Shown here: positions 44,009 to 53,038 of the stretch, in pieces
Position numbering within the stretch: the stretch's first letter is position 1
How the letters are laid out: every line of letters begins with the position of its first letter
Source of the DNA: Geodermatophilus obscurus DSM 43160
Lineage (GTDB): Bacteria; Actinomycetota; Actinomycetes; Mycobacteriales; Geodermatophilaceae
Direction of reading: 5' to 3'
Length of the DNA stretch: 64,000 nucleotides
NCBI RefSeq assembly: GCF_000025345.1
Contig: NC_013757.1
Location: forward strand, 1,054,001 to 1,118,000
Made by a program: the position numbers and the translations under genes
The notes under the pieces: generated by a model
The model's database searches: none
Told to the model about the DNA's origin: nothing
What the model saw: only the letters and a program-made list of their open reading frames with translations

Positions 44009-45520
44009 ATGACGACGACCACGGAACCGGCAACCGTCCAGGAGCCGCGCAGTAGCGGGCCCCAGCACGTCGACGTCCTCATCGTCGGTGCCGGGGTCTC
44101 CGGAATCGGCGCCGCGCACCACCTCCAGGAACAGTTCCCCGACCGGTCGTTCGTCATCCTGGACGCACAGGACAACCGCGGCGGCACCTGGTGGACCCAC
44201 CGGTACCCCGGCGTGCGCTCCGACAGCGACCTGTTCACCTACGGCTACCGGTTCAAGCCCTGGCGCGGACCGTCGATCGCCGCGGGGGAGGAGATCCTCA
44301 ACTACCTCGACGAGGTCATCGAGGAGGACGACCTCGGTCAGCACATCCGCTACCACCACCGCGTCACCGCGGCCAGCTGGTCGACCGAGGACCGCCGGTG
44401 GACTGTCGAGGTCACCCGCGGCGACACCGACGAACAGCTGCAGTTCACCACCGACTTCCTGTGGATGTGCCAGGGCTACTACAACCACGACAAGCCGTAC
44501 CAGCCGCAGTGGGAGGGCCTGGACCGGTTCCAGGGCCTGGTCGTCCACCCCCAGCAGTGGCCACAGGACCTGGACCTCTCCGGCAAGCGCGTCGTCGTCA
44601 TCGGCTCCGGCTCCACGGCCGCCACGCTGATCCCGGCGATCGCGCAGGAGGCGGCGCACGTGACGATGCTGCAGCGCTCTCCGTCCTACTTCCTCGCCCC
44701 ACCCCTGACGCACGAGCTCGCCGTGACGCTGCGCCAGCTGGACATCCCCGAGGACTGGACGCACGAGATCCTCCGCCGTGCCTACGCCGCCCAGTTCAAC
44801 GAGCTGGCGCGGATGTCACTCGAGGCGCCCGACGAGCTCCACACGTTCCTCATGGAGTCCCTGAAGCCGCTGCTGCCCGAGGACTTCGACATCGAGAAGC
44901 ACTTCACCCCCCGCTACCGCCCGTGGCAGCAGCGCATCGCGATCGTCCCGGAGGGCGACCTGTTCGCGGCACTGCGCGAGGGGAAGGCCTCGATCGTCAC
45001 CGACACCATCGACACGTTCACCGAGACGGGGATCCGGGTCGGCTCCGGCGAGGAGCTCGAGGCCGACGTCGTCGTCAGCGCCACCGGGTTCAACCTGTCC
45101 GCCTTCGGCGACGTCACCTTCACCGTGGACGGCGAACCGGTCGAGTTTCCCGAACGGGTCACCTGGCGCGGCATCATGATCAGCGGCATCCCGAACATGG
45201 CCTACGTGTTCGGCTACTTCCGGCACAGCTGGACGCTGCGTGCGGACCTCGTCAGCGACCTGGTCTGCCGACTGTTCGAGACCATGGAGGCGAAGGGCGC
45301 CACCATGGTCGTCCCGACCCTCCGGCCGGAGGACGCCGACATGCAGATCCGGCCGTGGTCGGACCCGGAGAACTTCAACGCCGGGTACGTCATGCGCTCG
45401 CAGCACGTCCTGTTCAAGCAGGGCGACCGGGAGCCGTGGACCCACATGGCGGAGCACGCCGAGGAGATGGAGCTCCTGCCCAAGGCCGACCTCGACGACG
45501 GGACGCTCGTCTACCGCTGA
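44009..45520 (+). CDS. FAD-dependent Baeyer-Villiger-type monooxygenase
   Basis: 503 residues from ATG 44009 (TGGAGG upstream). FAD motif VLIVGAGVSGIGAAHHL, the BVMO fingerprint FxGxxxHxxxWP as FQGLVVHPQQWP, NADPH-binding VVVIGSGSTAATL, and late ATGFN. Length fits type I BVMOs such as EthA (about 490). Inserts oxygen next to a ketone using NADPH. EthA relatives also activate thioamide drugs. Follows the alpha/beta hydrolase on the same strand with a palindrome between, so it may have its own promoter. Confidence 0.92.
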   Translation: MTTTTEPATVQEPRSSGPQHVDVLIVGAGVSGIGAAHHLQEQFPDRSFVILDAQDNRGGTWWTHRYPGVRSDSDLFTYGYRFKPWRGPSIAAGEEILNYLDEVIEEDDLGQHIRYHHRVTAASWSTEDRRWTVEVTRGDTDEQLQFTTDFLWMCQGYYNHDKPYQPQWEGLDRFQGLVVHPQQWPQDLDLSGKRVVVIGSGSTAATLIPAIAQEAAHVTMLQRSPSYFLAPPLTHELAVTLRQLDIPEDWTHEILRRAYAAQFNELARMSLEAPDELHTFLMESLKPLLPEDFDIEKHFTPRYRPWQQRIAIVPEGDLFAALREGKASIVTDTIDTFTETGIRVGSGEELEADVVVSATGFNLSAFGDVTFTVDGEPVEFPERVTWRGIMISGIPNMAYVFGYFRHSWTLRADLVSDLVCRLFETMEAKGATMVVPTLRPEDADMQIRPWSDPENFNAGYVMRSQHVLFKQGDREPWTHMAEHAEEMELLPKADLDDGTLVYR

Positions 45521-45667
45521 GCCCGGCGGTCGCAGAGGAGGGCGCAGGGAGGTCACCCGTCCGCCTGCCGATCCACCGCTCCGCGCCGGAGCGGGTGAGC
45601 ACACCCCTCACCCGCACCGGCGTGGACGGCGGTCGGGACCGCAGCAGCCGGTACCGCTACGCCGTGG

Positions 45668-47128
45668 TCACGGCCGTCCGGTCGGTCCGTCGTCCGACTT
45701 GGCGGGCGGGATCAGCGGGTCCGCCAGCGGCGCGTCCGTCCCGCGGGGGCCGCCCGTCCCCGTCACCGGCGGGGGTGGCGTCACGACAACGTCGACCTCG
45801 TCGACGACGAGCGCGTCGATGTCGACCGTGTCGGTGCTGCCGCCGGCGTTCGCGCTGTGGCGGCCGGCCCCACCCCCGGACAGCTTGTCGATGCTGCTCC
45901 GCAGCGGAGCCGGGGCGGCGGCCCTGACCTGCTCCACGGCCTGCTGGACCTCCGGCCGCTCCATAAAACCGGCCGCGGCCTGCCTGATCTGCTCGTACCG
46001 GCCTCGCCCGGCGCGCGCGCCGAGCACGTACCCGACTCCGAAACCGAGCCCCAACGACAACCTGCCCATGACTCTCCTCCAGCCCTTCTCCAGCCGTTCT
46101 CCGGTCTCGGCGATCGCCTCGGGCACCGCCTCGGCTGCCGCGCCCACCGTGAGCACGGCGTGCAGTCCCGTCCGCCCCGCACGGCCGACGCCGGCCGCCA
46201 CCCGGGGCAGGGCTGCCCCGACCGCCACGGTGGCTGCATCGGTGGCCTTCAGGGCCGAGTCCGTCCCGGCACGGGCGGCACGCCAGACCGCCTGCCCGGT
46301 CGTGGCCAGCAGCGGTGTCAGCCGCGCCGCGGTCTCGTCGGTGTAGGTCCGCGCCACTGCCGCCGCCGCGCGGCCCTGCTGCGCGGCGTCCACGGCCGCG
46401 CGGCGGATCGAGGCCTCCACCACCGGCGCGGCCGTGGCTGCGAGCTGCACGGCTCGCTCCCGGGCGGCGACCGTGCCGGCGAGGGCGCGGGCCGCTGCCG
46501 ACCTCGGCGGGGGAGTCGCGCGCCGGAAGAGGCGCACCGACCCGAGGATCGATCCGCGGCGCAGGCGCACGGCCGCGACGACCGCCACCAGGGCCGCGAG
46601 CGCGGCCACGGCGGCCGCCACCCCGCGACCGCGACCCGCGGTGCCGCTGGCGACGACCTGCCCGGCGGCCTCGTCCGGTGCGGTCTGGGTCGGCTCCGGT
46701 GCGGTCGGCTGTGGTGCGGTCGGTTCAGGTGCGGTCGGCTCGGACACGGTGGAGGTGGACTCGGCCCCGGTCGGCTCGGCCTCGGCGGCCGGCAGGAGGC
46801 TGTCCGAGGTGGACGTCGAGTACTCGATCCCGTAGTGCCGGTAGAGCTCCGCCTCCTGCTCCTGGGACAGCTCACGCGCGGGACCGAACCGTGGCGCGCC
46901 GTCGGCGTCCGCCCGGGTGACCGTGACCTGGACCCGGTCACCGGTCCCCGTCGCGTCGATGAGCGGGACCACCACGGTCACCTCGTCGCGATCGGCGTAC
47001 ATCCACTCCGGCAGTCCGGTCGCCTCGTCGGCCAGCAGGGCGGCGCAGACCCCGATCTCGGCGCCGTCGCGGTCGACCACCGTCCTGCCGATCCAGTCCC
47101 TCGCCGCGTCGCGATCAGGCAGTGTCAT
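45668..47128 (-). CDS. PRC-barrel N-terminal, membrane-anchored envelope protein
   Basis: 486 residues from ATG 47128. A PRC-barrel-like domain at about 10-80 (WIGRTVVDRDGAEIGVCAALL...), a linker of repeated EPTAP/QPTAP units near 130-150, a transmembrane helix at about 170-190 (GVAAAVAALAALVAVVAAV), and a long Ala-rich helical part. Near 375-400 is the YtxH-like LGLGFGVGYVLGARAGRGRYEQIRQA motif. The C-terminus is Pro/Asp-rich. Possibly a cell-envelope or RNA-processing PRC protein; exact role unknown. Upstream region 47129-47439 carries no gene. Confidence 0.75.
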   Translation of the reverse strand: MTLPDRDAARDWIGRTVVDRDGAEIGVCAALLADEATGLPEWMYADRDEVTVVVPLIDATGTGDRVQVTVTRADADGAPRFGPARELSQEQEAELYRHYGIEYSTSTSDSLLPAAEAEPTGAESTSTVSEPTAPEPTAPQPTAPEPTQTAPDEAAGQVVASGTAGRGRGVAAAVAALAALVAVVAAVRLRRGSILGSVRLFRRATPPPRSAAARALAGTVAARERAVQLAATAAPVVEASIRRAAVDAAQQGRAAAAVARTYTDETAARLTPLLATTGQAVWRAARAGTDSALKATDAATVAVGAALPRVAAGVGRAGRTGLHAVLTVGAAAEAVPEAIAETGERLEKGWRRVMGRLSLGLGFGVGYVLGARAGRGRYEQIRQAAAGFMERPEVQQAVEQVRAAAPAPLRSSIDKLSGGGAGRHSANAGGSTDTVDIDALVVDEVDVVVTPPPPVTGTGGPRGTDAPLADPLIPPAKSDDGPTGRP

Positions 47129-47439
47129 CGTCGCCCCCTGTCGTGAGCGGCCGGGCGGCCGGTCTGCCGCGTCGACGGCCGTCGCCCGCAGCTACCCAGC
47201 AGGTGGCGCGCCAACCCGCACTCCTGCTGGACACCGGCACCGGCCCGGCTGCTCAGGGCACCAACGGAACCCGATGACGACGTGGCGTCAGGACGGTCCG
47301 CACCGGTCGACGGGGGCGCCCGCCCACCTGTCCGCACCCCGGAACTCCTGGAGGGACGGGGACGAGGGGCCGGCGAGGAGTCGACCGGGAGGCCAGGTGT
47401 CGGCGGTACGCGACCGCAGCAGGGCACCCACCGCTGAGG
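47129..47439. other. 311-bp gene-free region
   Basis: Between the PRC-barrel gene start and the FAD monooxygenase end. Nothing recognised; no hairpin longer than a few base pairs; only weak frames on either strand. Should hold the PRC-barrel promoter. Confidence 0.4.
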
Positions 47440-48888
47440 TCACGCCTCCCTGCGGGGATGTTCGGTCGCCGTTGCGGATTCGCTCCGCGGCAGGTCGCGC
47501 GGTCGGGGTACCCGCACCGTGGGCTCCGGCCGATCCGCGGCCGACGGTCCCACCTGGGCGGTGCGCCGCTGGGCGAGGAGCACCTTCGTACCGAGCCGAG
47601 GACGCAGCAGCGACTCGGGCGGGTCGATCAGGTTCGCCACCCGCAGGAACGCTGCGCCCACCTCGGGGTCGACCGCAGCCGCCGCCTGGACCCGTGACAC
47701 GTAGGCGTTGACCAGGCGCATGCGCGCGGGTCGAGGGCCGGGGACCGCCGGCAGTCGCAGGTCGCCGCCGGCCGCCATGTCCCAGGCCACGTCGACCAGA
47801 CGCGCCGCCCGGCGGAAGAACTGCCGCGCGAGGTCGTCGGAGCCGACGGCGAGGAGGTCCCGCAGGACGAGGGCCTCTGCAGCGGCCACTGTGATGCCCT
47901 GTCCGTAGACGGGGTTGAAGCTGCTCACCGCGTCCCCGGTGACCACCAGGCCGCGGGGGAACCGGGTGAGCCGCTCATAGTGCCGTCGCGTGCTGCTGAC
48001 GAAGTGGTAGCTCCAGGGACCGCCCACCGGCTCCCGGTCCGCCATGAGCTGGGCGATCTCGGGCGCGGGCAGGCCGGTCGCGAAGGCCCGGAAGCCGGCC
48101 AGGTCCGTCGGTGCGGTGTCCCCGTGGTATCCGCCGGCGCCGATGATCCACCGGTTCCCCTCGATCGCGAGAGCGGCGCCGAACCGTTGTCGAGCGACGG
48201 TGGCCCCGACGAGGCAGGCCCGATCGCCGTCGAGGTCGCCGTCGTACCGCGGGACGACCCAGGAGGTGTAGCGGAGGTCCACCTCGATCCGGGACTCCGC
48301 CGGCCGGTCGAAGCCGTGCGATCCCAGCCACGCCGGGGTGTGCGACCCGCGCCCCGTCGCGTCCACCACCAGGTCGGCCGGGAGCAGCTCCTCATCCGCG
48401 CCCCCGGCGGTCGCGCCTCCGCGGTGCACGCGTACTCCGGACACGCGCCCGTCGGCCGCCACGAGGTCGACGAGCTGAGCCGGCGCGACGAGCTCCACCT
48501 CCGGCAGGGCCAGGACGCGGGCCCGCACCCGCTCCTCCAGCAGCGGCCGGCTCAGGGCGACGGCCTGCATCCCGATCGGAGACTGGCGCAGCAGGTGCCC
48601 GTCGGTGTACCAGCGGGCGTCACCCTGCATGTCACCGATGGCGGCACCGTGCTCGACGAGCTCGGAGGTGAGGCCGGGGAAGAGCTCCTCGAGGATCTCT
48701 CGGCCACGGGCCAGCAACCCGTGGGGATGCCGGCCCTGCGGGACGCCCCGCCGCGCCGCGACCTCGCCCGGGAGCTCGTCCCGGTCCACCACCGTGACCC
48801 GGTCGAAGGCCTCAGTGAGCACCCGGGCGGTCAGGAGTCCGCTCATGCTCGCCCCGACGACGACCGCCCGCTGTCCCGTCCGTGCCAT
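47440..48888 (-). CDS. FAD-dependent monooxygenase (PHBH family)
   Basis: 482 residues from ATG 48888 (GGAGGGA upstream). Rossmann FAD motif VVVGASMSGLLTARVL, DxxxxR-type arginine, DG-type VVDATGRGS and the late GDAVSSFNPVYGQGITVAAAEAL motif (GD...NPxxGQG). Group A aromatic hydroxylase-like, but substrates range widely, including geranylgeranyl reductase relatives and tailoring oxygenases. The Arg/Pro-rich C-terminal tail of about 40 residues is unusual. Single-gene unit. Confidence 0.88.
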   Translation of the reverse strand: MARTGQRAVVVGASMSGLLTARVLTEAFDRVTVVDRDELPGEVAARRGVPQGRHPHGLLARGREILEELFPGLTSELVEHGAAIGDMQGDARWYTDGHLLRQSPIGMQAVALSRPLLEERVRARVLALPEVELVAPAQLVDLVAADGRVSGVRVHRGGATAGGADEELLPADLVVDATGRGSHTPAWLGSHGFDRPAESRIEVDLRYTSWVVPRYDGDLDGDRACLVGATVARQRFGAALAIEGNRWIIGAGGYHGDTAPTDLAGFRAFATGLPAPEIAQLMADREPVGGPWSYHFVSSTRRHYERLTRFPRGLVVTGDAVSSFNPVYGQGITVAAAEALVLRDLLAVGSDDLARQFFRRAARLVDVAWDMAAGGDLRLPAVPGPRPARMRLVNAYVSRVQAAAAVDPEVGAAFLRVANLIDPPESLLRPRLGTKVLLAQRRTAQVGPSAADRPEPTVRVPRPRDLPRSESATATEHPRREA

Positions 48889-49144
48889 GACCGTCCCTCC
48901 CCGGGCTGTCACGCTGCGACGACGGGGACGGTCCTCCGCGTGCCGACGGCTGGGAAGGGTCGTCGGGCCCACTCGCCGTAGGAGCGGCATCGGGCGCCCG
49001 CGACCCGTGTGCAGCGGCCGTCGGCCGGGGGAGCGGCACCCCAGGGCGTGAGGCCGGCAGGACTCGACAGCCGTGCGCGGATGCGCAGTTCCCGGCTCAG
49101 GAAGTGCGCATCCGCGCACACCGATGCCGAGCGTGGGTCCCGGC

Positions 49145-49465
49145 TCAGGCGGCGAGCGGGTGATGGTGGCAGCGGCCACCGGCGGTGGCACGGGCGCCGC
49201 ACGGCGCGCCGGCCTTGGTCCGGCCGCCGCTGTCACCGCAGCGGACCGGGGTGGCCACAGCCGGAGCGGCCACGGTCGGCGCCGCCGGGTGCTCGACCAC
49301 GGGGCGCGGGAAGGGCAGGACGACGGCGTCGTGCTCCTCGACCGGCGCGGCGGGCAGGGGAGTGGCGGCCGCGGTGGGGCGGGCGGCGCGGCGGTGCAGG
49401 ACCGTGGCGGCGGTCGAACCGGCGAGGAAGGCGGCGAGGGCGGTGGTGACGTGGCTGGCGCGCAT
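49145..49465 (-). CDS. small membrane/secreted protein with Cys-His motif
   Basis: 106 residues from ATG 49465. N-terminal hydrophobic segment (HVTTALAAFLAGSTAATVL) with a basic stretch after it, a Pro/Ala-rich middle, and a C-terminal CGDSGGRTKAGAPCGARA...GRCHHH. The TKxGxPC...GxCxHH pattern is a known short zinc-binding motif found in many actinobacterial and phage proteins. Function unknown. Confidence 0.65.
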   Translation of the reverse strand: MRASHVTTALAAFLAGSTAATVLHRRAARPTAAATPLPAAPVEEHDAVVLPFPRPVVEHPAAPTVAAPAVATPVRCGDSGGRTKAGAPCGARATAGGRCHHHPLAA

Positions 49466-49615
49466 GCCCGCGTCATCGGCGGACCGCCTGGTGCGCGTGA
49501 ACCCGCACGTCACAGCAGCCCCACGCCCCGCAGCACGGCCAGCGGTGACGTGCATCACCTGCCGCACCCGGGGGTAGCGGGGGTGTCCATTGCCCGCGAC
49601 GAGGGAGGACCAGCG

Positions 49616-50434
49616 ATGACGACCAAGGTCGAGAAGTCGATCCAGGTCGACGTACCGGTGAACCAGGCCTACAACCAGTGGACCCAGTTCGAGGACTTCC
49701 CGCACTTCATGGGCGGGGTCAGAGAGGTCCGGCAGCTCGACGACCGGCACCTGCACTGGGTCGCCGAGATCGCCGGCGTCCGGCGCGAGTGGGACGCCTC
49801 GATCCTCGAGCAGGAGCCGGACCGGAAGGTCGCCTGGGCGGCCACCAGCGGCGCCACCAACGCCGGCGCGGTCCGCTTCGAGGCCGCCGGTCCCAGCTCC
49901 ACGATCGTGTACCTGACCCTGGAGTACGAGCCCGAGGGTGCCGTGGAGCAGATCGGCGACAAGCTCGGCATCGTGGAGCGGCAGGTCAATTCCGACCTGA
50001 AGAGGTTCAAGGAGCTGATCGAGGACGAGGGCTACGCCACCGGTGCGTGGCGGGGCTCGGTGAACGAGGACCTCGACGTCGGCACGCCCGGTGTCGGGGA
50101 CGCCGTCGGCTCGCACGGTGACAGCGGCAAGGCGGGGGTGTCGGGCAAGGCCGTCGCCGCCGGCGTCGCGGCCGTGGCCGGTGTCGCGGCGGCAGGCGCT
50201 GCCGTCGCGGCCGCGTCGAAGGGGGGCGAGGAGACGCAGCAGCCGACGGGCGCGACCCAGCCCCAGCAGGTCACCGTCGTCGAGCAGCCACCGCCGGACG
50301 TCGTCCGGGACGACGCGCTGGTCGAGGAGTCGGACCCGGCCGGGTACACCGCGCCGTCCTCCACCGAGGGCGTCGAGAAGGGTGTCCGGGACTCAGGTGA
50401 CGACCCCATGATCGGAGGCGGCAGCCGCAGCTGA
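49616..50434 (+). CDS. SRPBCC family protein with C-terminal Ala/Gln/Pro extension
   Basis: 272 residues from ATG 49616 (GGGAGGA upstream). Residues 1-145 are a START-like SRPBCC domain: VEKSIQVDVPVNQAYNQWTQFEDFPHFMGGVREV...IVYLTLEYEPEGAVEQIGDKLG. A hydrophobic Ala-rich stretch follows (AVAAGVAAVAGVAAAGAAVAAA, about 178-200), then a Gln/Pro/Asp-rich tail. SRPBCC domains bind lipids or polyketides; in this subgroup the function is unknown. Convergent or near the patatin gene; possibly part of an envelope-stress set. Confidence 0.82.
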   Translation: MTTKVEKSIQVDVPVNQAYNQWTQFEDFPHFMGGVREVRQLDDRHLHWVAEIAGVRREWDASILEQEPDRKVAWAATSGATNAGAVRFEAAGPSSTIVYLTLEYEPEGAVEQIGDKLGIVERQVNSDLKRFKELIEDEGYATGAWRGSVNEDLDVGTPGVGDAVGSHGDSGKAGVSGKAVAAGVAAVAGVAAAGAAVAAASKGGEETQQPTGATQPQQVTVVEQPPPDVVRDDALVEESDPAGYTAPSSTEGVEKGVRDSGDDPMIGGGSRS

Positions 50435-50546
50435 GCCCAGCGGTCGGTGGAGGCGCGAGCACCACCGCCTCCACCGACCGGCACGGTGATCGATCCGGAC
50501 AGCAGGGCTGCTCGCGGACCTGACGGGGGCCTGGCACGCTCGCTGC

Positions 50547-51518
50547 GTGATGCGCGTCGGCGTGGTGCTGGGCGGTGGCGGCGTCGTGGGCCAGGCGTAC
50601 CACTCGGGCGTGCTGGCGGTGCTCGAGCACGACTTCGGCTTCGACGCCCGCACGGTGGACGTGATCGTCGGGACCTCGGCCGGCTCCATCACCGGCACGC
50701 TGCTGCGGCTCGGCGTCTCCGCCGAGGACCTCGCCGCCTGGACGGTGAAGGCACCGCTGTCCGACGAGGACGAGGTCCTGCGGCACGTGGCCGGCACTCC
50801 GGTCCCGGAGCTCGCCCCCTTCAACCCGCTGCACGTCCTGCGCCGGCCGCTGCGGCTGCCGGGCCGGCACATGGTGCAGCGCGCGCTGGCCCGCCCGTGG
50901 CAGTTCCGGCCGCTGGCGGCCGGCATGGCCCTGATCGCGCCCGGGCAGCACGACATCGCCGAGCAACTGGCCGCACTCCGCGAGCTTGAGGGGCCGGGAT
51001 GGCCGGACCCGGACCTGTGGATCTGTGCCGTCCGGCAGCGCGACGGCCGCCGGATCGTGTTCGGTCGCCCCGGCACGCCCGAGGTGCCGGTGCACCAAGC
51101 GGTCGCGGCGTCGTGTGCGGTGCCCGGCTACTTCGCTCCGGTCCGGATCGGAGGGCACGGCTACGTCGACGGCGGGGTCCACTCGCCGACCAACGCCGCC
51201 GTCCTCCGCGGTCGCGGACTCGACCTCGTTCTCGTCATCTCGCCGATGAGCGGTCCGGCGGGGTGGCTCCCCGACGTCTACGCGGCCTCCCGCCGGCACG
51301 CCGCACGCCTGCTGAGGCAGGAGGTCAGGGCGCTGCAGCGGGCGGGTATCCGGACGGTCGTCTTCGCTCCCGGCGCGGCCGAGCAGCGCGCCATGGGCAA
51401 CGACATGATGTCGCGGCACGACCTCAACGGCGTCATCCAGACGTCCTTCCTGGCGACCGGCGCGTATGCCGCCAGACCCGAGGTCGCCGACCTCATCCGA
51501 GCCGCAGTCGGCCGCTGA
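50547..51518 (+). CDS. patatin-like phospholipase
   Basis: 323 residues from GTG 50547. Oxyanion hole GGGGVVGQAYHSG, nucleophile Ser in VGTSAGS (GxSxG) and the catalytic-dyad Asp in VDGGVHSPTN. Rssa/NTE-like lipid acyl hydrolase, cytosolic or membrane-peripheral. Its TGA (51516-51518) abuts the stop of the convergent quinone reductase (51519-51521), leaving no intergenic base and forming TGATCA. Confidence 0.92.
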   Translation: MMRVGVVLGGGGVVGQAYHSGVLAVLEHDFGFDARTVDVIVGTSAGSITGTLLRLGVSAEDLAAWTVKAPLSDEDEVLRHVAGTPVPELAPFNPLHVLRRPLRLPGRHMVQRALARPWQFRPLAAGMALIAPGQHDIAEQLAALRELEGPGWPDPDLWICAVRQRDGRRIVFGRPGTPEVPVHQAVAASCAVPGYFAPVRIGGHGYVDGGVHSPTNAAVLRGRGLDLVLVISPMSGPAGWLPDVYAASRRHAARLLRQEVRALQRAGIRTVVFAPGAAEQRAMGNDMMSRHDLNGVIQTSFLATGAYAARPEVADLIRAAVGR

Positions 51519-52487
51519 TCAGGGGACCAGCGCGAGCTTCCCGACCACGTCCCGCCGGCCCAGCCGGGTCAGCGCCTCCGCGGCCCCGTCGAGCGGGAGG
51601 CAGCCGGGTTCCGGCGGTCGCAGTTCGCCGCGGGCGACCCGGCCGAGGACGTCGGACACCAGGGCGCTCGCCGCCTCGGGCTCGGTCCGCGCCCAGTCGC
51701 CCCAGTCGACGCCGACCACGGTGCGGTTGCGCAGCAGCACGACGTTCGCCGGCAGCCGGGGGATCTCCCCGCCGGCGAACCCGACCACGCAGAACCGCCC
51801 GTAGGCGGTCAGCGACCGCAGCGCCGCCTCGGCCGCCGGGCCACCCACCGGGTCGACGACGACGTCCGCCCCACCACCGGTGACCTCGCGCACCCGGTCC
51901 TTGAGGTCGGTGTAGTCGACGGTCAGCTCGGCGCCGGCCGCGTGCGCCGCGTCCCGCTTGGCCTCCGTGGACGCGGCGGCGACGATGCGGGCACCCGCCG
52001 CCCGGGCGACGTCCACCGCGGCCAGGCCGATGCCACCGCCCGCGCCCAGCACCAGGACCCACTCGCCCGGACGCACCCGCACCCGCCGGGAGAGGGCGAA
52101 GGTCAGCGTGCTGTAGCTCTCGACCGCGGTGGCGGCCACGGCCGGGGGGACGCCGTCCGGCAGTGGTGACACCGCCCAGGCGGGGGCCACCAGGTCGGTC
52201 GCGAACCCGCCACCGCCCATCGACAGGACGACGACCGGGTCGCCCACCGACACGGTGTCGACGTCCGCACCCACCGCGCGCACCCGGCCGGCCACCGCCG
52301 ACCCCGGCGTGTGGGGGAGCGGGGGCCGCACCTGGTAGCGGCCCTGCACGATCAGGCCGTCGACGAAGGCGACGGCCGCCGCCTCGACCGCGACGACCAC
52401 CTCACCGGACCCGGGGACCGGGTCCGGTTCCTCGACCAGTTGCAGCCGGTCGACCGGGCCGAACTCCCGGCACACGATGCGTCGCAC
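51519..52487 (-). CDS. MDR-superfamily quinone oxidoreductase
   Basis: 322 residues from GTG 52487. Zinc-independent medium-chain reductase: N-terminal GroES-like domain (VRRIVCREFGPVDRLQLVEEPDPVPGSGEVVV...), NADP-binding VLVLGAGGGIGLAAVDVARAAGARIVAAAS and the C-terminal PLDGAAEALTRLGRRDVVGKLAL. Lacks the zinc cysteines of alcohol dehydrogenases. Likely NADPH:quinone or enoyl reductase. Followed on the same strand after 17 bp by the DUF1761 gene in the upstream direction. Confidence 0.9.
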   Translation of the reverse strand: MRRIVCREFGPVDRLQLVEEPDPVPGSGEVVVAVEAAAVAFVDGLIVQGRYQVRPPLPHTPGSAVAGRVRAVGADVDTVSVGDPVVVLSMGGGGFATDLVAPAWAVSPLPDGVPPAVAATAVESYSTLTFALSRRVRVRPGEWVLVLGAGGGIGLAAVDVARAAGARIVAAASTEAKRDAAHAAGAELTVDYTDLKDRVREVTGGGADVVVDPVGGPAAEAALRSLTAYGRFCVVGFAGGEIPRLPANVVLLRNRTVVGVDWGDWARTEPEAASALVSDVLGRVARGELRPPEPGCLPLDGAAEALTRLGRRDVVGKLALVP

Positions 52488-52504
52488 GCGCTCCCCTCCC
52501 GACG

Positions 52505-52906
52505 TCAGCGCCGGCGACGGACCCCGGTGGCCAGGGACACCAGCAGCAGCTTGACCAGCCAGTCGCCCGCGTGGATGGCGGCCAGCCGCCAGGGGACCTT
52601 CTCGTGGACGACGGACCCGGTCAGCAGGACACCCGGGAACGCGACCCACAGTGCCAGGCCGAGCCGCACCGCGTCACGCGGGCGGGTCACCCCGGTGCGG
52701 GCGGCGAGAGCGGAGACGGTCACCGCCACGGTGCCGCTGCGGGCCAGCTCGACGGGCACGATCCAGCCGGCCGCCGCGGTGTCCTCCGCGTAGGCGTCGT
52801 GCAGCTGCGCCAGCCGGCGGCCGAACGCCGCGTACCACGCCCCGCTCGCGGCAACGGCTGCTGCGGTGGCGAGACCGATCGCCGGCAGGTCCTCGACGGT
52901 GCGCAC
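52505..52906 (-). CDS. DUF1761-like small membrane protein
   Basis: 133 residues from GTG 52906 (GAGGAGG upstream, which sets the start). Four hydrophobic helices: ATAAAVAASGAWYAAFG, SGTVAVTVSALAA, LGLALWVAFPGVLLTG and DWLVKLLLVSLATG, with the family WYAAF and DWLVK landmarks. Function unknown. Upstream of and probably cotranscribed with the quinone reductase (17-bp gap); divergent from the aldo/keto reductase. Confidence 0.75.
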   Translation of the reverse strand: MRTVEDLPAIGLATAAAVAASGAWYAAFGRRLAQLHDAYAEDTAAAGWIVPVELARSGTVAVTVSALAARTGVTRPRDAVRLGLALWVAFPGVLLTGSVVHEKVPWRLAAIHAGDWLVKLLLVSLATGVRRRR

Positions 52907-53038
52907 GGTTCCTCCTCGGTAGGAGCACGCCGGTGGTCCGGAGCCCCCGCAGTAGACCAGGCAGCCCGCCCCTCCGGTGGTGATCACACGGCGGCTGCGG
53001 CAACGTGCAGCGGGAGCGCGAGGGACAGGAGCACCGTC

